The notes under the pieces: generated by a model
The model's input: only the letters and a program-made list of their open reading frames with translations
Database searches by the model: none
Told to the model about the DNA's origin: nothing
Origin: Clostridiales bacterium
GTDB lineage: Bacteria > Bacillota > Clostridia > Oscillospirales > Oscillospiraceae
Reading direction: 5' to 3'
Assembly: GCA_019418625.1 (NCBI GenBank)
Contig: DYBL01000112.1
Coordinates: forward strand, 1 to 64,000
DNA: 64,000 nt
In this document: positions 20,112 through 29,026 of the stretch, in pieces
Layout: the number at the start of each line of letters is the position of its first letter
How positions within the stretch are numbered: the stretch's first letter is position 1
Translations under genes and position numbers: made by a program

Positions 20112-20160
20112 GACCGGTATATTCGTATATTGATTTATATAAGGAAAGGAACGTGAACCC

Positions 20161-21216
20161 ATGTTTTACCGCTATCCCATCAATGACGCCCATATCCACC
20201 TTTTTGACCCCAAGGACATGGACGAGTGCATCGCCATGGTGGACGAGTGCGGATACACAAACTGGACGTTTTTGGCCTGCACCGTCATCAACAGCCCCTT
20301 CGCCCTGACCCAGAACCTGCTGTGCGCCCTGATGAAGCTGCGGGAGGGCGGCCGCTGCCAGGCCTTCGCCTCCTTCCACTATGACGGCAATGTGGTGCCC
20401 GACGCGGATAACCTTCTCCAGCAGATCCGCTGGTTCGACCAGGCGGGCTTTGACGGCATCAAGATGCTGGACGGCAAGCCCGGCGTGCGTCTGCGGCAGA
20501 ACCTGCCCCTGGACGCCCCCAACTACGATAAGATGTTCGACTACGCCCAGCGGACCCAGTTCCCCATCTTGTACCACATCAACGACCCCATCGAGTTCTG
20601 GTACCGGGACCGCCTGCCCCAGTGGGCGGTGGAGAAGGACTTCTTCTACGGCGACGGCCGCTTCCCCCACAAGTTCCAGATCGACGAGGAGACCTTCGGC
20701 TTTTTGCGCAAGCATCCCAACCTGAATCTGTGCATCCCCCACTTCTTCTTCATCTCTGACCAGCCGGGCCTGTGCGCGGAGATGCTGGACCGCTATCCTA
20801 ACCTGTTCTTCGACATCACCCCCGGCTGGGAGATGTTTGAAAACTTCGCCAAGGATCGGGAGTTCTGGCGCCACTTCTTCGATACCTATTCCCACAAGAT
20901 CCTCTTCGGTACGGACACCTTCTCCGACCACTGGCGCGAGACGGTCACCTGCCTGCGCCGGGTGCTGGAGACGGACGAGGCGTTCGTGGCCTTTGAGGAA
21001 AACTGCGTGGGTCTGGACCTGCAGGAGCAGACCCTGCGGGACATCTACTTCAATAACTACCATAAGTTCATCCGCCGCCTGGACAAGAAGATCAACGTGG
21101 ACATGGTCCTGGAGTATGCCGATACCCTGTATGACCGGGTCCCCGCAGGCGAGCACCATCAGATGCTCTGCGACACCATTGACTATCTCAAAGCGGAGAT
21201 CGCCAAGTTCCGGTAA
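20161..21216 (+). CDS. Amidohydrolase-family (Amidohydro_2) TIM-barrel enzyme
   Basis: A 351-residue metal-dependent hydrolase or decarboxylase-like protein. It has the N-terminal metal motif NDAHIHLF, later histidines in YHIND and CIPHFFF, and the catalytic Asp in LFGTDTF. Relatives include lactonases, uronate isomerase-like and decarboxylase enzymes; the substrate cannot be read. It has a good ribosome site (AAGGAAAGGA) and lies 49 bases after the permeases. With the GH4, kinase and M20 genes behind it, it probably processes the imported compound, maybe opening a lactone or removing an acyl group. That is inference. Confidence 0.82.
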   Translation: MFYRYPINDAHIHLFDPKDMDECIAMVDECGYTNWTFLACTVINSPFALTQNLLCALMKLREGGRCQAFASFHYDGNVVPDADNLLQQIRWFDQAGFDGIKMLDGKPGVRLRQNLPLDAPNYDKMFDYAQRTQFPILYHINDPIEFWYRDRLPQWAVEKDFFYGDGRFPHKFQIDEETFGFLRKHPNLNLCIPHFFFISDQPGLCAEMLDRYPNLFFDITPGWEMFENFAKDREFWRHFFDTYSHKILFGTDTFSDHWRETVTCLRRVLETDEAFVAFEENCVGLDLQEQTLRDIYFNNYHKFIRRLDKKINVDMVLEYADTLYDRVPAGEHHQMLCDTIDYLKAEIAKFR

Positions 21217-21236
21217 GGGCGAAAGAGAGGGTTTTT

Positions 21237-22631
21237 GTGAAACTTTGTGTGATCGGCGGAGCCGGAGCACGCTCCGCATTTTTGACCAAGTCCCTGGTGA
21301 AAGCCGCCGGGGACATCCGGGTGGATGAGATCGTCCTTCTGGACAACGACCGGGAAAAGCTGCGCACCTACGGCGAGATCTCCAAGGAGCTGGCCCGGCG
21401 GCTGGACCCTGCCCTGCGGTTTTGGGTGACGGACGACGCCGAGGCTGCCCTCCGGGACGTGGACTACATCATCACCACCATCCGCGCCGGCGGGGATGCC
21501 GGGCGGCTGTTCGATGAAAAGACCTGCCTTGCCCGCGGCGTGCTGGGCCAGGAGACCACCGGCGCCGGCGGCTTTGCCATGGCGCTGCGGTCCGTCCCCA
21601 CCCTGGTGTACTACTGCACCCTTGCAAAGAAGGTGGCCCACCCCGGGCACCTGATCTTCAACTTCACCAACCCCAGCGGCATCATCACCCAGGCCCTGCG
21701 CTCCCGGGGATTCAACAATGTCTACGGCATCTGCGACGCTCCCAGCGGCTTTATCAAGCAGCTGGAGGAGATCCTGGACGTGCCCTACGGAGAGCTGGAC
21801 ATCGAGTGCTACGGCCTCAACCACCTGTCCTGGTTCCGCAACGCCCGGCTCCACGGCCGGGACGTGCAGCAAGAGCTCCTGGACAATCCCCGCACCTACC
21901 AGCACTCGGAGATGCGGCTTTTCACCCGGGAGATGGCGCGCCTCAGCGGTGAGTGCATGCTCAATGAGTACCTCTACTTCTACTACCGGCGGGAAAAGTC
22001 CCTGTCCATGATCCAGAAGGCGGAGCATCCCCGTGGCGAGATGATCTATCTCATCAACCGGGAGCTGGAGCAGCAGCTTTCCCAGCTGGAGCTGCCCCGG
22101 GACTTTGAGCAGGCCTTCAACCTCTACATGACCGCCTACGGAAAGCGGGAGAACGCCTACTTCTCCGTGGAGAGCGGTGCGTGCCGGGAGAAGGTGTGGC
22201 AGCCGCCTACGGTGGAAGAATTCCTCTCCCAGCCCGACGAGGGCGGCTACGCCGCTGTGGCACTGCGGTTCATCCGGGCCATCACCGAGGGCGAGGCGTG
22301 CCGTATGGTGCTCTCCGTGCCCAATGAGGGGGCCATCGAGGGCCTGGCGGACGACGACGTGGTGGAGATCACCTGCGACATCCGCGCCGACGGTGCCCAT
22401 CCGGTGCACATCGGCGCCATCGACGAGTTCCAGCTCCAGCAGATCAAGCGCCTCAAGTACTTCGAGCGCTGCACCATCCGCGCGGCGCTGGAGGGAGACC
22501 GGGACGCTGCGGTGAAGGGCCTGGCGCTCCATCCCCTGGTCAACGACGTTGAGCTGGCGCAGGAGCTGACGGACATCTTCTTCCGCCAGTACGCCGATTT
22601 TATCCATAGGAACGAGGACGCCCCCAACTGA
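21237..22631 (+). CDS. Glycoside hydrolase family 4 enzyme
   Basis: A 464-residue GH4 protein, a family that cleaves glycosides (often 6-phosphorylated) through NAD+- and Mn2+-dependent oxidation at C3. It has the nucleotide-binding VIGGAGARSAF start, NFTNPSG, the metal-cysteine region GICDAPSG (most members have CNxP) and YGLNHLSWF. It begins with GTG 21237 after AGAGAGG. GH4 includes 6-phospho-alpha- and beta-glucosidases, alpha-galactosidases and glucuronidases; the branch is not clear here. No PTS is present, so the substrate probably arrives unphosphorylated through the ABC transporter. Confidence 0.9.
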   Translation: MKLCVIGGAGARSAFLTKSLVKAAGDIRVDEIVLLDNDREKLRTYGEISKELARRLDPALRFWVTDDAEAALRDVDYIITTIRAGGDAGRLFDEKTCLARGVLGQETTGAGGFAMALRSVPTLVYYCTLAKKVAHPGHLIFNFTNPSGIITQALRSRGFNNVYGICDAPSGFIKQLEEILDVPYGELDIECYGLNHLSWFRNARLHGRDVQQELLDNPRTYQHSEMRLFTREMARLSGECMLNEYLYFYYRREKSLSMIQKAEHPRGEMIYLINRELEQQLSQLELPRDFEQAFNLYMTAYGKRENAYFSVESGACREKVWQPPTVEEFLSQPDEGGYAAVALRFIRAITEGEACRMVLSVPNEGAIEGLADDDVVEITCDIRADGAHPVHIGAIDEFQLQQIKRLKYFERCTIRAALEGDRDAAVKGLALHPLVNDVELAQELTDIFFRQYADFIHRNEDAPN

Positions 22632-22646
22632 GGAAGGACCGGAGCG

Positions 22647-23543
22647 ATGCGTATGTACGATTTCAAGACCTTTGCCCAGATGAATCTGGACCTGATCTTC
22701 AAGGATTTTGACCGCCTGCCCCAGCCGGGGGAGGAGGTGCTGGCCGATCGCTTCACCATGCAGCTGGGCGGCGGCCCCATGGTGTGCCCCATCGTGCTGG
22801 AGCAGCTGGGCTGCCGGGTGCGGCTGGGCACGTTCCTGGGACAGAGTACCGTCAGTGAGCTTTGCCGGCAGCTGCTGGCCCAGCGGGGCTTTTCCAGCTA
22901 CGATGTGTTTAAGACGGACTGCCCGGACCCGGAGGTAGTCACCAGCGTCTTTTCCTGGGCTCATGACCGGGGCTTTTTGTCCCACAATCAGGGCGTGTAT
23001 GAAAGCTCTCTGGACCCGGAGACGGTCTACAGCTTTTTGCACGACGCCCGGGTGGTGTTCGCCCCCGTGGGACACCCGGAGGTCACCCGCCGGCTCCACC
23101 GCCAGGGGGTGAAGGTGGTGTACGACAACGGCTGGAGCGATGACCTCTCCATCGACGATATCAAGGCGTTTTTGCCGGATATCGACGTCTACACCCCCAA
23201 CGACAAGGAGGCCATGAAGCTGGCCGGCACCGGCGACGTGGAGGAGGCGGTGCGCTTCCTGGCCCGCTATACCCCCCGCCCGGTGGTGACCCTGGGCAGC
23301 CGGGGCTGCGCTTACTGGGAGGACGGGGACATCCGCTATGCCCCCGCCATCGAGGAGTTCCGGGCGGTGGATACCACCGGCGCCGGGGACAACTTCCTCT
23401 CCGGCGTGATCTACGGGCTTTTGCAGGACCGTCCTTTGGGTGAATGTGTGCGCCTGGGCAACATCATTGCCGGCCAGTCCACCACGGCCATGGGGTGCTT
23501 CGGCACGGCCATCACCCCGGCCCTCATCCAGAAGTATCTGTAA
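22647..23543 (+). CDS. PfkB-family carbohydrate kinase
   Basis: A 298-residue ribokinase-type kinase. It has the glycine-rich LGGGPMVCPIVLEQLGC segment near residues 40-56 and the catalytic and anion-hole motif DTTGAGDNFLSGV near residue 245. It would phosphorylate the sugar freed by the GH4 enzyme upstream, 15 bases away. The sugar is unknown: the family covers fructose, ribose, KDG, inosine and others. Confidence 0.9.
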   Translation: MRMYDFKTFAQMNLDLIFKDFDRLPQPGEEVLADRFTMQLGGGPMVCPIVLEQLGCRVRLGTFLGQSTVSELCRQLLAQRGFSSYDVFKTDCPDPEVVTSVFSWAHDRGFLSHNQGVYESSLDPETVYSFLHDARVVFAPVGHPEVTRRLHRQGVKVVYDNGWSDDLSIDDIKAFLPDIDVYTPNDKEAMKLAGTGDVEEAVRFLARYTPRPVVTLGSRGCAYWEDGDIRYAPAIEEFRAVDTTGAGDNFLSGVIYGLLQDRPLGECVRLGNIIAGQSTTAMGCFGTAITPALIQKYL

Positions 23544-23554
23544 GGAGGGGCGGC

Positions 23555-24679
23555 ATGGAGCTTGTGATTTCGCCGGAGCGGCTGGCGGATACCTTTGCCG
23601 CCCTGGTGGCCATCGACTCCCCCTCCCGGGGGGAGCGGCGCATGGCCGACGAACTGGCCGGCCGCCTGGAGGCCCTGGGCCTCACCGTCACGGAGGACGA
23701 CGCCGGGGAGCAGATCGGCGGCAGCAGCGGCAATCTCTACGGCTTTCTGCCCGGCATGCTGGACCTCCCTCCCCTGCTGCTGTGCGCCCACATGGACACG
23801 GTGGCCCCCTGGCAGGGCAAGCGGGCCGTGCGGGAGACGGACGGCACCATCCACAGCGCCGGGGATACGGTGCTGGGCGCCGACGATCTGGCGGCGGTGG
23901 CCGTCATTTTGGAGGTGCTGACCGCCCTGGGGGAAAGCGGCGTGCCCCACCGGCCCATCGAGGTGCTCTTTTCCGCCTCGGAGGAGACGTACTGCGAGGG
24001 CGCCGCAGTCTTTGACTTTTCCAGGGTACGCGCCCGGGAGGCCTACGTATTGGACTACGAGGGGGCCTTGGGAGCGGCAGTGGTGGCGGCACCCACCATC
24101 CTGAGCTTCACCGCCGCGGTGACGGGACGGGCGTCCCACGCGGGCTTTGCCCCGGAGCAGGGCATCAGCGCCCTGCTTGCCGCCGCCCGGGCCGTCACGT
24201 CCGTCCCCAGCGGACGGGTGGCGCCGGATACCACCGTGAACTTCGGTCTGGTGGAGGGCGGCAGCGGCACCAACATCGTGCCCCAGACGTGCACCGTCCG
24301 GGGAGAGATCCGCAGCATGGATCACGGCCGCGCCCTGGAGCAGGCAGCCCTGGTGCGCTCGGCCTTTGAAAGGGCCTGCGCCGAAATCGGGGCCTCTCTG
24401 GACTTTCAGGAGCGGTGCTTCATCCAGGCCTACCGGGTGGCGGAGGACGCGCCGGTGGTGCGGCGGTACTTTGATATCTGCCGGGCCCGGGGCTACGAAA
24501 CGTCGGTGGTGGACACCTTCGGCGGCAGCGACAACAATGTCTTGGCCCAGCACGGCATCACCGGCGTGGTGCTGCCTTCGGCCATGCACCGGTGCCACTC
24601 CTGCGGGGAGTATACCTCTGTGGCGGAGCTGGCGGCAGTGGCGTCGCTGACGGCGGATCTGGTCCTCAGCCGGACATAA
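23555..24679 (+). CDS. M20-family metallopeptidase (PepT/ArgE/CPG2-like)
   Basis: A 374-residue zinc aminoacylase/peptidase. The metal sites are visible: CAHMDTVAP, GADDLAA, SEE in FSASEETYCEG, LDYEG, and a late His in PSAMHRCHSCGEYTS; TFGGSDNN is also typical. It begins at ATG 23555, 7 bases after AGGAGG and 11 bases after the kinase stop. M20 enzymes cut di- or tripeptides or remove amide-linked acyl and amino acid groups. Its place as last gene of a sugar operon suggests that the substrate is an amino-acid- or acyl-linked sugar; that is inference. Confidence 0.88.
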   Translation: MELVISPERLADTFAALVAIDSPSRGERRMADELAGRLEALGLTVTEDDAGEQIGGSSGNLYGFLPGMLDLPPLLLCAHMDTVAPWQGKRAVRETDGTIHSAGDTVLGADDLAAVAVILEVLTALGESGVPHRPIEVLFSASEETYCEGAAVFDFSRVRAREAYVLDYEGALGAAVVAAPTILSFTAAVTGRASHAGFAPEQGISALLAAARAVTSVPSGRVAPDTTVNFGLVEGGSGTNIVPQTCTVRGEIRSMDHGRALEQAALVRSAFERACAEIGASLDFQERCFIQAYRVAEDAPVVRRYFDICRARGYETSVVDTFGGSDNNVLAQHGITGVVLPSAMHRCHSCGEYTSVAELAAVASLTADLVLSRT

Positions 24680-24694
24680 TACAAAATATGAAAG

Positions 24695-24728
24695 CACGGC
24701 CCGCCCAGCATGCACCGGGCGGGCCGTG
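24695..24728. terminator. GC-rich hairpin, probable end of the catabolic operon
   Basis: A perfect 12-bp stem (24695-24706 with 24717-24728) with a 10-base loop, 15 bases after the M20 stop. There is no clear T-run on the plus strand, so termination may be partial. Confidence 0.5.
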
Positions 24729-24773
24729 TCCATAGCAGGCGGCGCAGGCCGCCCATGAGAAAGGAGCATCCCC

Positions 24774-25379
24774 ATGGCACGAGAGATCACGGTGGTTTCT
24801 GATTTTGTCTGTCCCTACTGCTTTTGGCTGGAGGCGCTCATGGAGCGTGTGCCGGAGCACCCGCCGGTGCGCTATGCCCCCTTCCAGCTGACCCGCCGGG
24901 GGGAGGAACAGGTGGATGTGGCGGCGGACCCGGAGCGCCGGGTCCGGTACGCCCAGACCCTGGCCCCCGCCTGTGCGGCGCTGGGGCTGGACATGCACCT
25001 GCCGCCCCAGGTGAGCCCCCGGCCCTATACGGACCTTGCCTTCCAGAGCTGGTACTTCGCCCGGGAGCAGGGCGCGGGCGATGCGTTTTATGAGCGGGTG
25101 TTCCGGGCCTATTTCCAGGAGGAGCGGGACATCGGCGACATCGGCGTGCTGTGCGCCCTGGCCCGGGACGTGGGACTGGACGCGGCGGCGCTGGGCCGGG
25201 CACTGGAGAACGGGACCTACGCCTCCGCGGTAGAGCGGGACACGGACGAGACTGCATCCGGGCTGGAGATCCGCATGGTGCCCACGCTGGTGTGCGGGAC
25301 ACACCGGCTGGAGGGCTTCGTGCCGGATGTGGAGACGCTGGCAAACTGGCTGGCGGAGATCGCAGAGGAGGACGCGTAA
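24774..25379 (+). CDS. DsbA-family (FrnE-like) thioredoxin-fold oxidoreductase
   Basis: A 201-residue protein with a thioredoxin-fold N-terminus containing the redox motif CPYC (in DFVCPYCFW, about residues 12-15), a helical insertion and the cis-proline MVPTLVCG region. FrnE-type proteins are cytoplasmic disulfide isomerase-like enzymes; no signal peptide is present. GAAAGGAGC lies upstream. The stop codon is in the loop of the following terminator. Confidence 0.85.
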   Translation: MAREITVVSDFVCPYCFWLEALMERVPEHPPVRYAPFQLTRRGEEQVDVAADPERRVRYAQTLAPACAALGLDMHLPPQVSPRPYTDLAFQSWYFAREQGAGDAFYERVFRAYFQEERDIGDIGVLCALARDVGLDAAALGRALENGTYASAVERDTDETASGLEIRMVPTLVCGTHRLEGFVPDVETLANWLAEIAEEDA

Positions 25380-25392
25380 GCGTCCTCCTTTT
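25366..25392 (+). terminator. Terminator that contains the stop codon of the DsbA-like gene
   Basis: AGGAGGACGC (25366-25375) pairs with GCGTCCTCCT (25380-25389) around a GTAA loop, followed by TTT. The TAA stop is in the loop, so translation reaches into the hairpin. Confidence 0.8.
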
Positions 25393-25401
25393 ATTCGTCA
25401 G

Positions 25402-26544
25402 TTATTCGCCCAGGTAGGTGCGCGCCACCCGGGGCCGGATGTTGCAGGTGACGGCGCTGGGACCGATGCCGATGGGCTGATAGAGCCACTGGCAGGGCAC
25501 GGCGTCCTCTCCCCTGCCGCCCAGCAAAACGACCTCGTCTCCTGCCTGCACGTCGGGGAAGTCGGTGATGTCCGCCATGAACATGTCCATGCACACCCGG
25601 CCCAGCACCGGGCACACATGGCCCCGGATCTTCACCTTTCCCAGGTTGGAAAGCTGGCGGAAGTAGCCGTCGGCGTCTCCGGCGGTGACCACGGCCAGGC
25701 GGGTGGGCCGCCCGGTGACGGCGGTGCGGTCGTAGCTGACGGGCACGCCCGCCGGCAGCTGCCGCACGACGGCCACCCGGGCCTTCCAGGTCAGCGCCGG
25801 ACGCAGCGGCAGCGGACAGGTCGCGGCGGTGGGGGGCAAAAGACCGTAGAGCACCGTGCCCACCCGGCAAAGGTCCATGGCGTATTCCGGGCAGTTGACG
25901 GTGGCGGGCGAGTTGGCGCAGTGGCGCAGCCCCGGGTCCACGCCCAGACGCCTGAGCTCGCCGCACACGGCGGAGAATTTCTCGAACTGGCCGCGGGTGT
26001 ATGCCCTGGCGTCCTCCGTCTGGGCATAGGCGCTGGAAAAATGGGTGAAGATGCCGGTCACCTCCAGCTCCGCACGGCGGTAGTCCGCTGCCAGAGCGCG
26101 GGCGGCTTCGGCGGCATCGCAGGCGGCATAGCCGATGCGGCCCATGCCCGTATCCACCGCCGCGTGGGCCATGACCCGAACGCCCTGCCGCCGGGCCTCC
26201 TGGGCAAGACGGCAGGTGTACTCGGGGGACAAAAGCGCCTGGGTCAGCCGGTTTTCAGCCAGGACGGCGGCCTGGTGGGGCGGCGTGTAGCCCAGGATCA
26301 AAATGGGCAGAGCGATGCCGGCACGGCGCAGGTCCAATGCCTCCTGCAAACAGGCCACGCCCAGCCAGCTGCCGGGTACGTCGGCAAAGAGGGCGGCCAC
26401 CTCCGCGGCGCCGTGTCCGTAGCCGTCGGCCTTGACAATGCCCATGAGACGGCAGCCGTCGGGGATGCGGCTTTGCAGGATGCGGAGGTTTTCCCGAAGG
26501 ACGGAGCGGTCGATCTCCGTCCAGCAGCGGTCCTTGAAAGACAT
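25402..26544 (-). CDS. alr: Alanine racemase
   Basis: A 380-residue fold-type III PLP enzyme that makes D-alanine for peptidoglycan or spore use. The PLP lysine (Lys38, VKADGYGHG), the phosphate-binding MGRIG region and the catalytic tyrosine (VSYDRT) are present. Two usual positions differ: GYADG reads GDADG, and the C-terminal INYE that packs on the PLP phosphate reads PSAV. It may therefore be a variant with altered substrate preference or just a divergent clade. ATG 26544 has AAAGGAG 6 bases upstream. It stands alone between unrelated genes. Confidence 0.9.
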   Translation of the reverse strand: MSFKDRCWTEIDRSVLRENLRILQSRIPDGCRLMGIVKADGYGHGAAEVAALFADVPGSWLGVACLQEALDLRRAGIALPILILGYTPPHQAAVLAENRLTQALLSPEYTCRLAQEARRQGVRVMAHAAVDTGMGRIGYAACDAAEAARALAADYRRAELEVTGIFTHFSSAYAQTEDARAYTRGQFEKFSAVCGELRRLGVDPGLRHCANSPATVNCPEYAMDLCRVGTVLYGLLPPTAATCPLPLRPALTWKARVAVVRQLPAGVPVSYDRTAVTGRPTRLAVVTAGDADGYFRQLSNLGKVKIRGHVCPVLGRVCMDMFMADITDFPDVQAGDEVVLLGGRGEDAVPCQWLYQPIGIGPSAVTCNIRPRVARTYLGE

Positions 26545-26629
26545 GGATACTCCTTTCCAAATCCATAGGGCGGACAAAACGAAGGGGGCGCGGCGCGTGC
26601 CGCGCCCCCTGGGGATGCGCTGGAGAGGA

Positions 26630-27826
26630 TTACTGGACCGTGTAGACCCAGGTCTTTTTCATGGTCTCCTCGGTGATCTCCTGGCCAATGCCCGGCAGCT
26701 CCGGCACCACCAGATCGCCGTGGTCGTCAGGCAGGTAGTCGTACACGCAGGTGCGGCGCAGGCCTTCCTTGATGCCGTAGGAGTGCTGCTCGTGGATGAG
26801 GAAGTTGGGGATGACGGTCTCCACATGCAGCGCCGCCGCCTGGGAGATGGGGCCGCCGCAAACATGCACCTGCACCTTTACGTCATAGGCGTCGGCCATG
26901 TCGCAGATCTTCTTGGTCTCGGAGATGCCGCCGCACAGGCACACGTCCGGCTGGATGACGCTCAAAGAGCGGTTTTCAAAGAAGGGCCGGTAGCCAAGGC
27001 GGGTGTAGATCCGCTCGCCGGAGGCCACAGGGATGTTGATCTTGTCCCGGATCTCCCGCATGGAGACGGCGTTGAGGGGATGTACCGGCTCTTCATAGTA
27101 CATGATGTTCAGATCATCGATGTAGTTGGCCAGCTGGATGGCGGTGGAGGTATCGGTGAAGGCGTGGAGCTCGATGATGATGTCCAGGCTGTCGCTCAGG
27201 TCCCGGATGGCCTTCAGACGGGCGCGCACCATCTCCAGCACGTGCTTGGGCATCTGGCCCCGCAGGCGCCAGTCCGCGTCCTGCCGGGTGCGCTGCCAGT
27301 TGCCGTTGGCGGCCACGCCCACCGGGTCCACCTTCACGGCGGTGTAGCCCTGGGCCATGGCCTTTTTGGCGGCCTCGGCGTACTGCTCGGGGGTCACCAT
27401 GTTCCGGTCCTCCAGGTCCCAGTCGAACTGGATCTGGCTGGCGTAGGCCCGCAGCTTGTGGTTGGTCTTGCCGCCCAGCAGCTGGTAGACGGGCGCGTTA
27501 TAATACTTGCCCTTGATGTCCCACAGGGCGATGTCGATGGCGCTCATGCCCGCGTTGATGACGGTGCCGCCGCCCATGCCCCAGAAGGTGGTGCGGAACA
27601 GCTTTTCCCGGATGGCTTCGCTGTTGAGGGGGTCCATGCCGATGATGAGCTGGCCGAAGTCCTTGACGATCCACACGCCCGCATTGTGGGCGTTGCCGTA
27701 GGCCAGGCCGACCTCGCCGAAGCCGCTGATGCCCGCGTCCGTGTTGATGCGGATGCATACAGGGGCGCAGTCCTCGTAGTTGAGGCATTTGGAAAAGTCA
27801 AATACGTCGATGCTGGTGATTTTCAT
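26630..27826 (-). CDS. Mandelate racemase/muconate lactonizing enzyme-family (enolase superfamily) protein
   Basis: A 398-residue enolase-superfamily enzyme, likely an acid-sugar dehydratase or racemase. It has a catalytic lysine in AVKVDP (KxD), metal ligands in IIELHAF, YYEEP and ASGE, and a histidine in VQVHVCGGPIS. This MR-type arrangement abstracts a proton next to a carboxylate. I start at ATG 27826 (MKITSID), 8 bases after AAAGGGG; another ATG lies 6 bases before it. It is divergent from a LysR gene, which probably controls it. A sugar acid taken up by the TctCBA system further on would be a fitting substrate; that is inference. Confidence 0.88.
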   Translation of the reverse strand: MKITSIDVFDFSKCLNYEDCAPVCIRINTDAGISGFGEVGLAYGNAHNAGVWIVKDFGQLIIGMDPLNSEAIREKLFRTTFWGMGGGTVINAGMSAIDIALWDIKGKYYNAPVYQLLGGKTNHKLRAYASQIQFDWDLEDRNMVTPEQYAEAAKKAMAQGYTAVKVDPVGVAANGNWQRTRQDADWRLRGQMPKHVLEMVRARLKAIRDLSDSLDIIIELHAFTDTSTAIQLANYIDDLNIMYYEEPVHPLNAVSMREIRDKINIPVASGERIYTRLGYRPFFENRSLSVIQPDVCLCGGISETKKICDMADAYDVKVQVHVCGGPISQAAALHVETVIPNFLIHEQHSYGIKEGLRRTCVYDYLPDDHGDLVVPELPGIGQEITEETMKKTWVYTVQ

Positions 27827-28108
27827 GGTCATACCCCTTTCATTGTTTTCCCGCGCGGCGGTGCCGCTGCGCAAAGGCCGGTGTGTGCGGGCCTGCGCCG
27901 TTTGAAACCATCGATTGAAATTTTCATCAAACCCGGATATCATAAGAATATCCGATGGTTTGCGCAGGGCGATTCCTGATTTCATCATATCGTTCCTGCG
28001 GGCGGCGGGGTAATTATGAAAAACCTATCCCTTGCCATAACTGATAAAAATATCTCCAATTTCCCCGATGGATTTTGTGCACAATGGAAGGCAAAAGGAG
28101 GCGCGGCC
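27827..28108. promoter_or_regulatory. Divergent regulatory region with nested inverted repeats (LysR target candidate)
   Basis: AAACCATCG (27905-27913) is the inverse of CGATGGTTT (27953-27961), and inside them CGGATAT (27934-27940) pairs with ATATCCG (27948-27954). The inner site fits the LysR T-N11-A pattern. No clear -35/-10 pair was found. A possible early ATG for the LysR gene at 28016 has no ribosome site. Confidence 0.5.
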
Positions 28109-29026
28109 ATGACGCTGCAGCAAATACGCTATATTCTGGAGATCTCCCGGTGCGGCAGCATCAGCAAGGCCGCCCAGCAGCTCCTGCTGACCCAGCCCTA
28201 CCTGAGCAGCATCCTCAAAGACCTGGAAAACGAGCTGGGCATCGTGATCTTCCGCCGGGACCGGCGGGGCGTCACGCTGACGGAGGAGGGGCGGGAGTTT
28301 CTCTATTACGCCCGGCCCATGCTGGAGCAGGAGGAGCGCATTGAGGCGCTGTACTCCAAGCGCACGGCCAAGCCGCCGCTGCATGTGTCCATCTCCACCC
28401 AGCGATACCCCTTTGTGATCCAGGCGTTCATGCGGTTTTTCCGCCAGTGGGATCCGGAGCGCTACGAGATCTGCCTGCGGGAGTGCGGCATGGATCATGT
28501 GATCCACCACGTCTATGAGAAAAAGAGCGATCTGGGCATCATTTTCCTCTCCGGCGCCACGGAGTCCTTTATCCGCAAGTACCTGGATATCCGGAATCTC
28601 CAGTTCCATGAGATCATCTCCATTGCCCCGTGTGTGTTTTTCCATAAAGACCACCCCATGGCCCGGCACGCGGAGGTGGACATGGAGGAAATGGCCCGCT
28701 ATCCCTACGCTTCCTTTGAATCAGACGCCTCGGCATCGCTGGACTTTTCCGAGGAGGTGCTGCTGGCCAATTTCGGCCAGATCCAGCGGCACTTCTCCGT
28801 GGCCGACCGGGGGACCATGATCAATATCCTCACCCACACGGATGCGTTTTCCATCGGCAGCGGCATCCTGCCGCCGGGGTTTGCGGGCCCGGAGCTGGTG
28901 AGCCGTCCCATTCGCGGCCAGAGCAAGGATATCCGCCTGGGCTGGATCCAAACGAAGGGGACCTCCCTTTCCGCCGTAAGCGCCGCCTTTGTGGACGAGC
29001 TGAAAAAGACCCTGAACCAGGGATAG
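28109..29026 (+). CDS. LysR-family transcriptional regulator
   Basis: A 305-residue LysR regulator: N-terminal winged helix (MTLQQIRYILEISRCGSISK, with LLLTQPYLSSILKDLE as the recognition part) and a C-terminal effector domain. AAAAGGAGG lies 8 bases upstream of ATG 28109, which is therefore preferred to the upstream in-frame ATG at 28016. It is divergent from the enolase-superfamily gene and probably activates it in response to the substrate or product. Confidence 0.9.
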   Translation: MTLQQIRYILEISRCGSISKAAQQLLLTQPYLSSILKDLENELGIVIFRRDRRGVTLTEEGREFLYYARPMLEQEERIEALYSKRTAKPPLHVSISTQRYPFVIQAFMRFFRQWDPERYEICLRECGMDHVIHHVYEKKSDLGIIFLSGATESFIRKYLDIRNLQFHEIISIAPCVFFHKDHPMARHAEVDMEEMARYPYASFESDASASLDFSEEVLLANFGQIQRHFSVADRGTMINILTHTDAFSIGSGILPPGFAGPELVSRPIRGQSKDIRLGWIQTKGTSLSAVSAAFVDELKKTLNQG

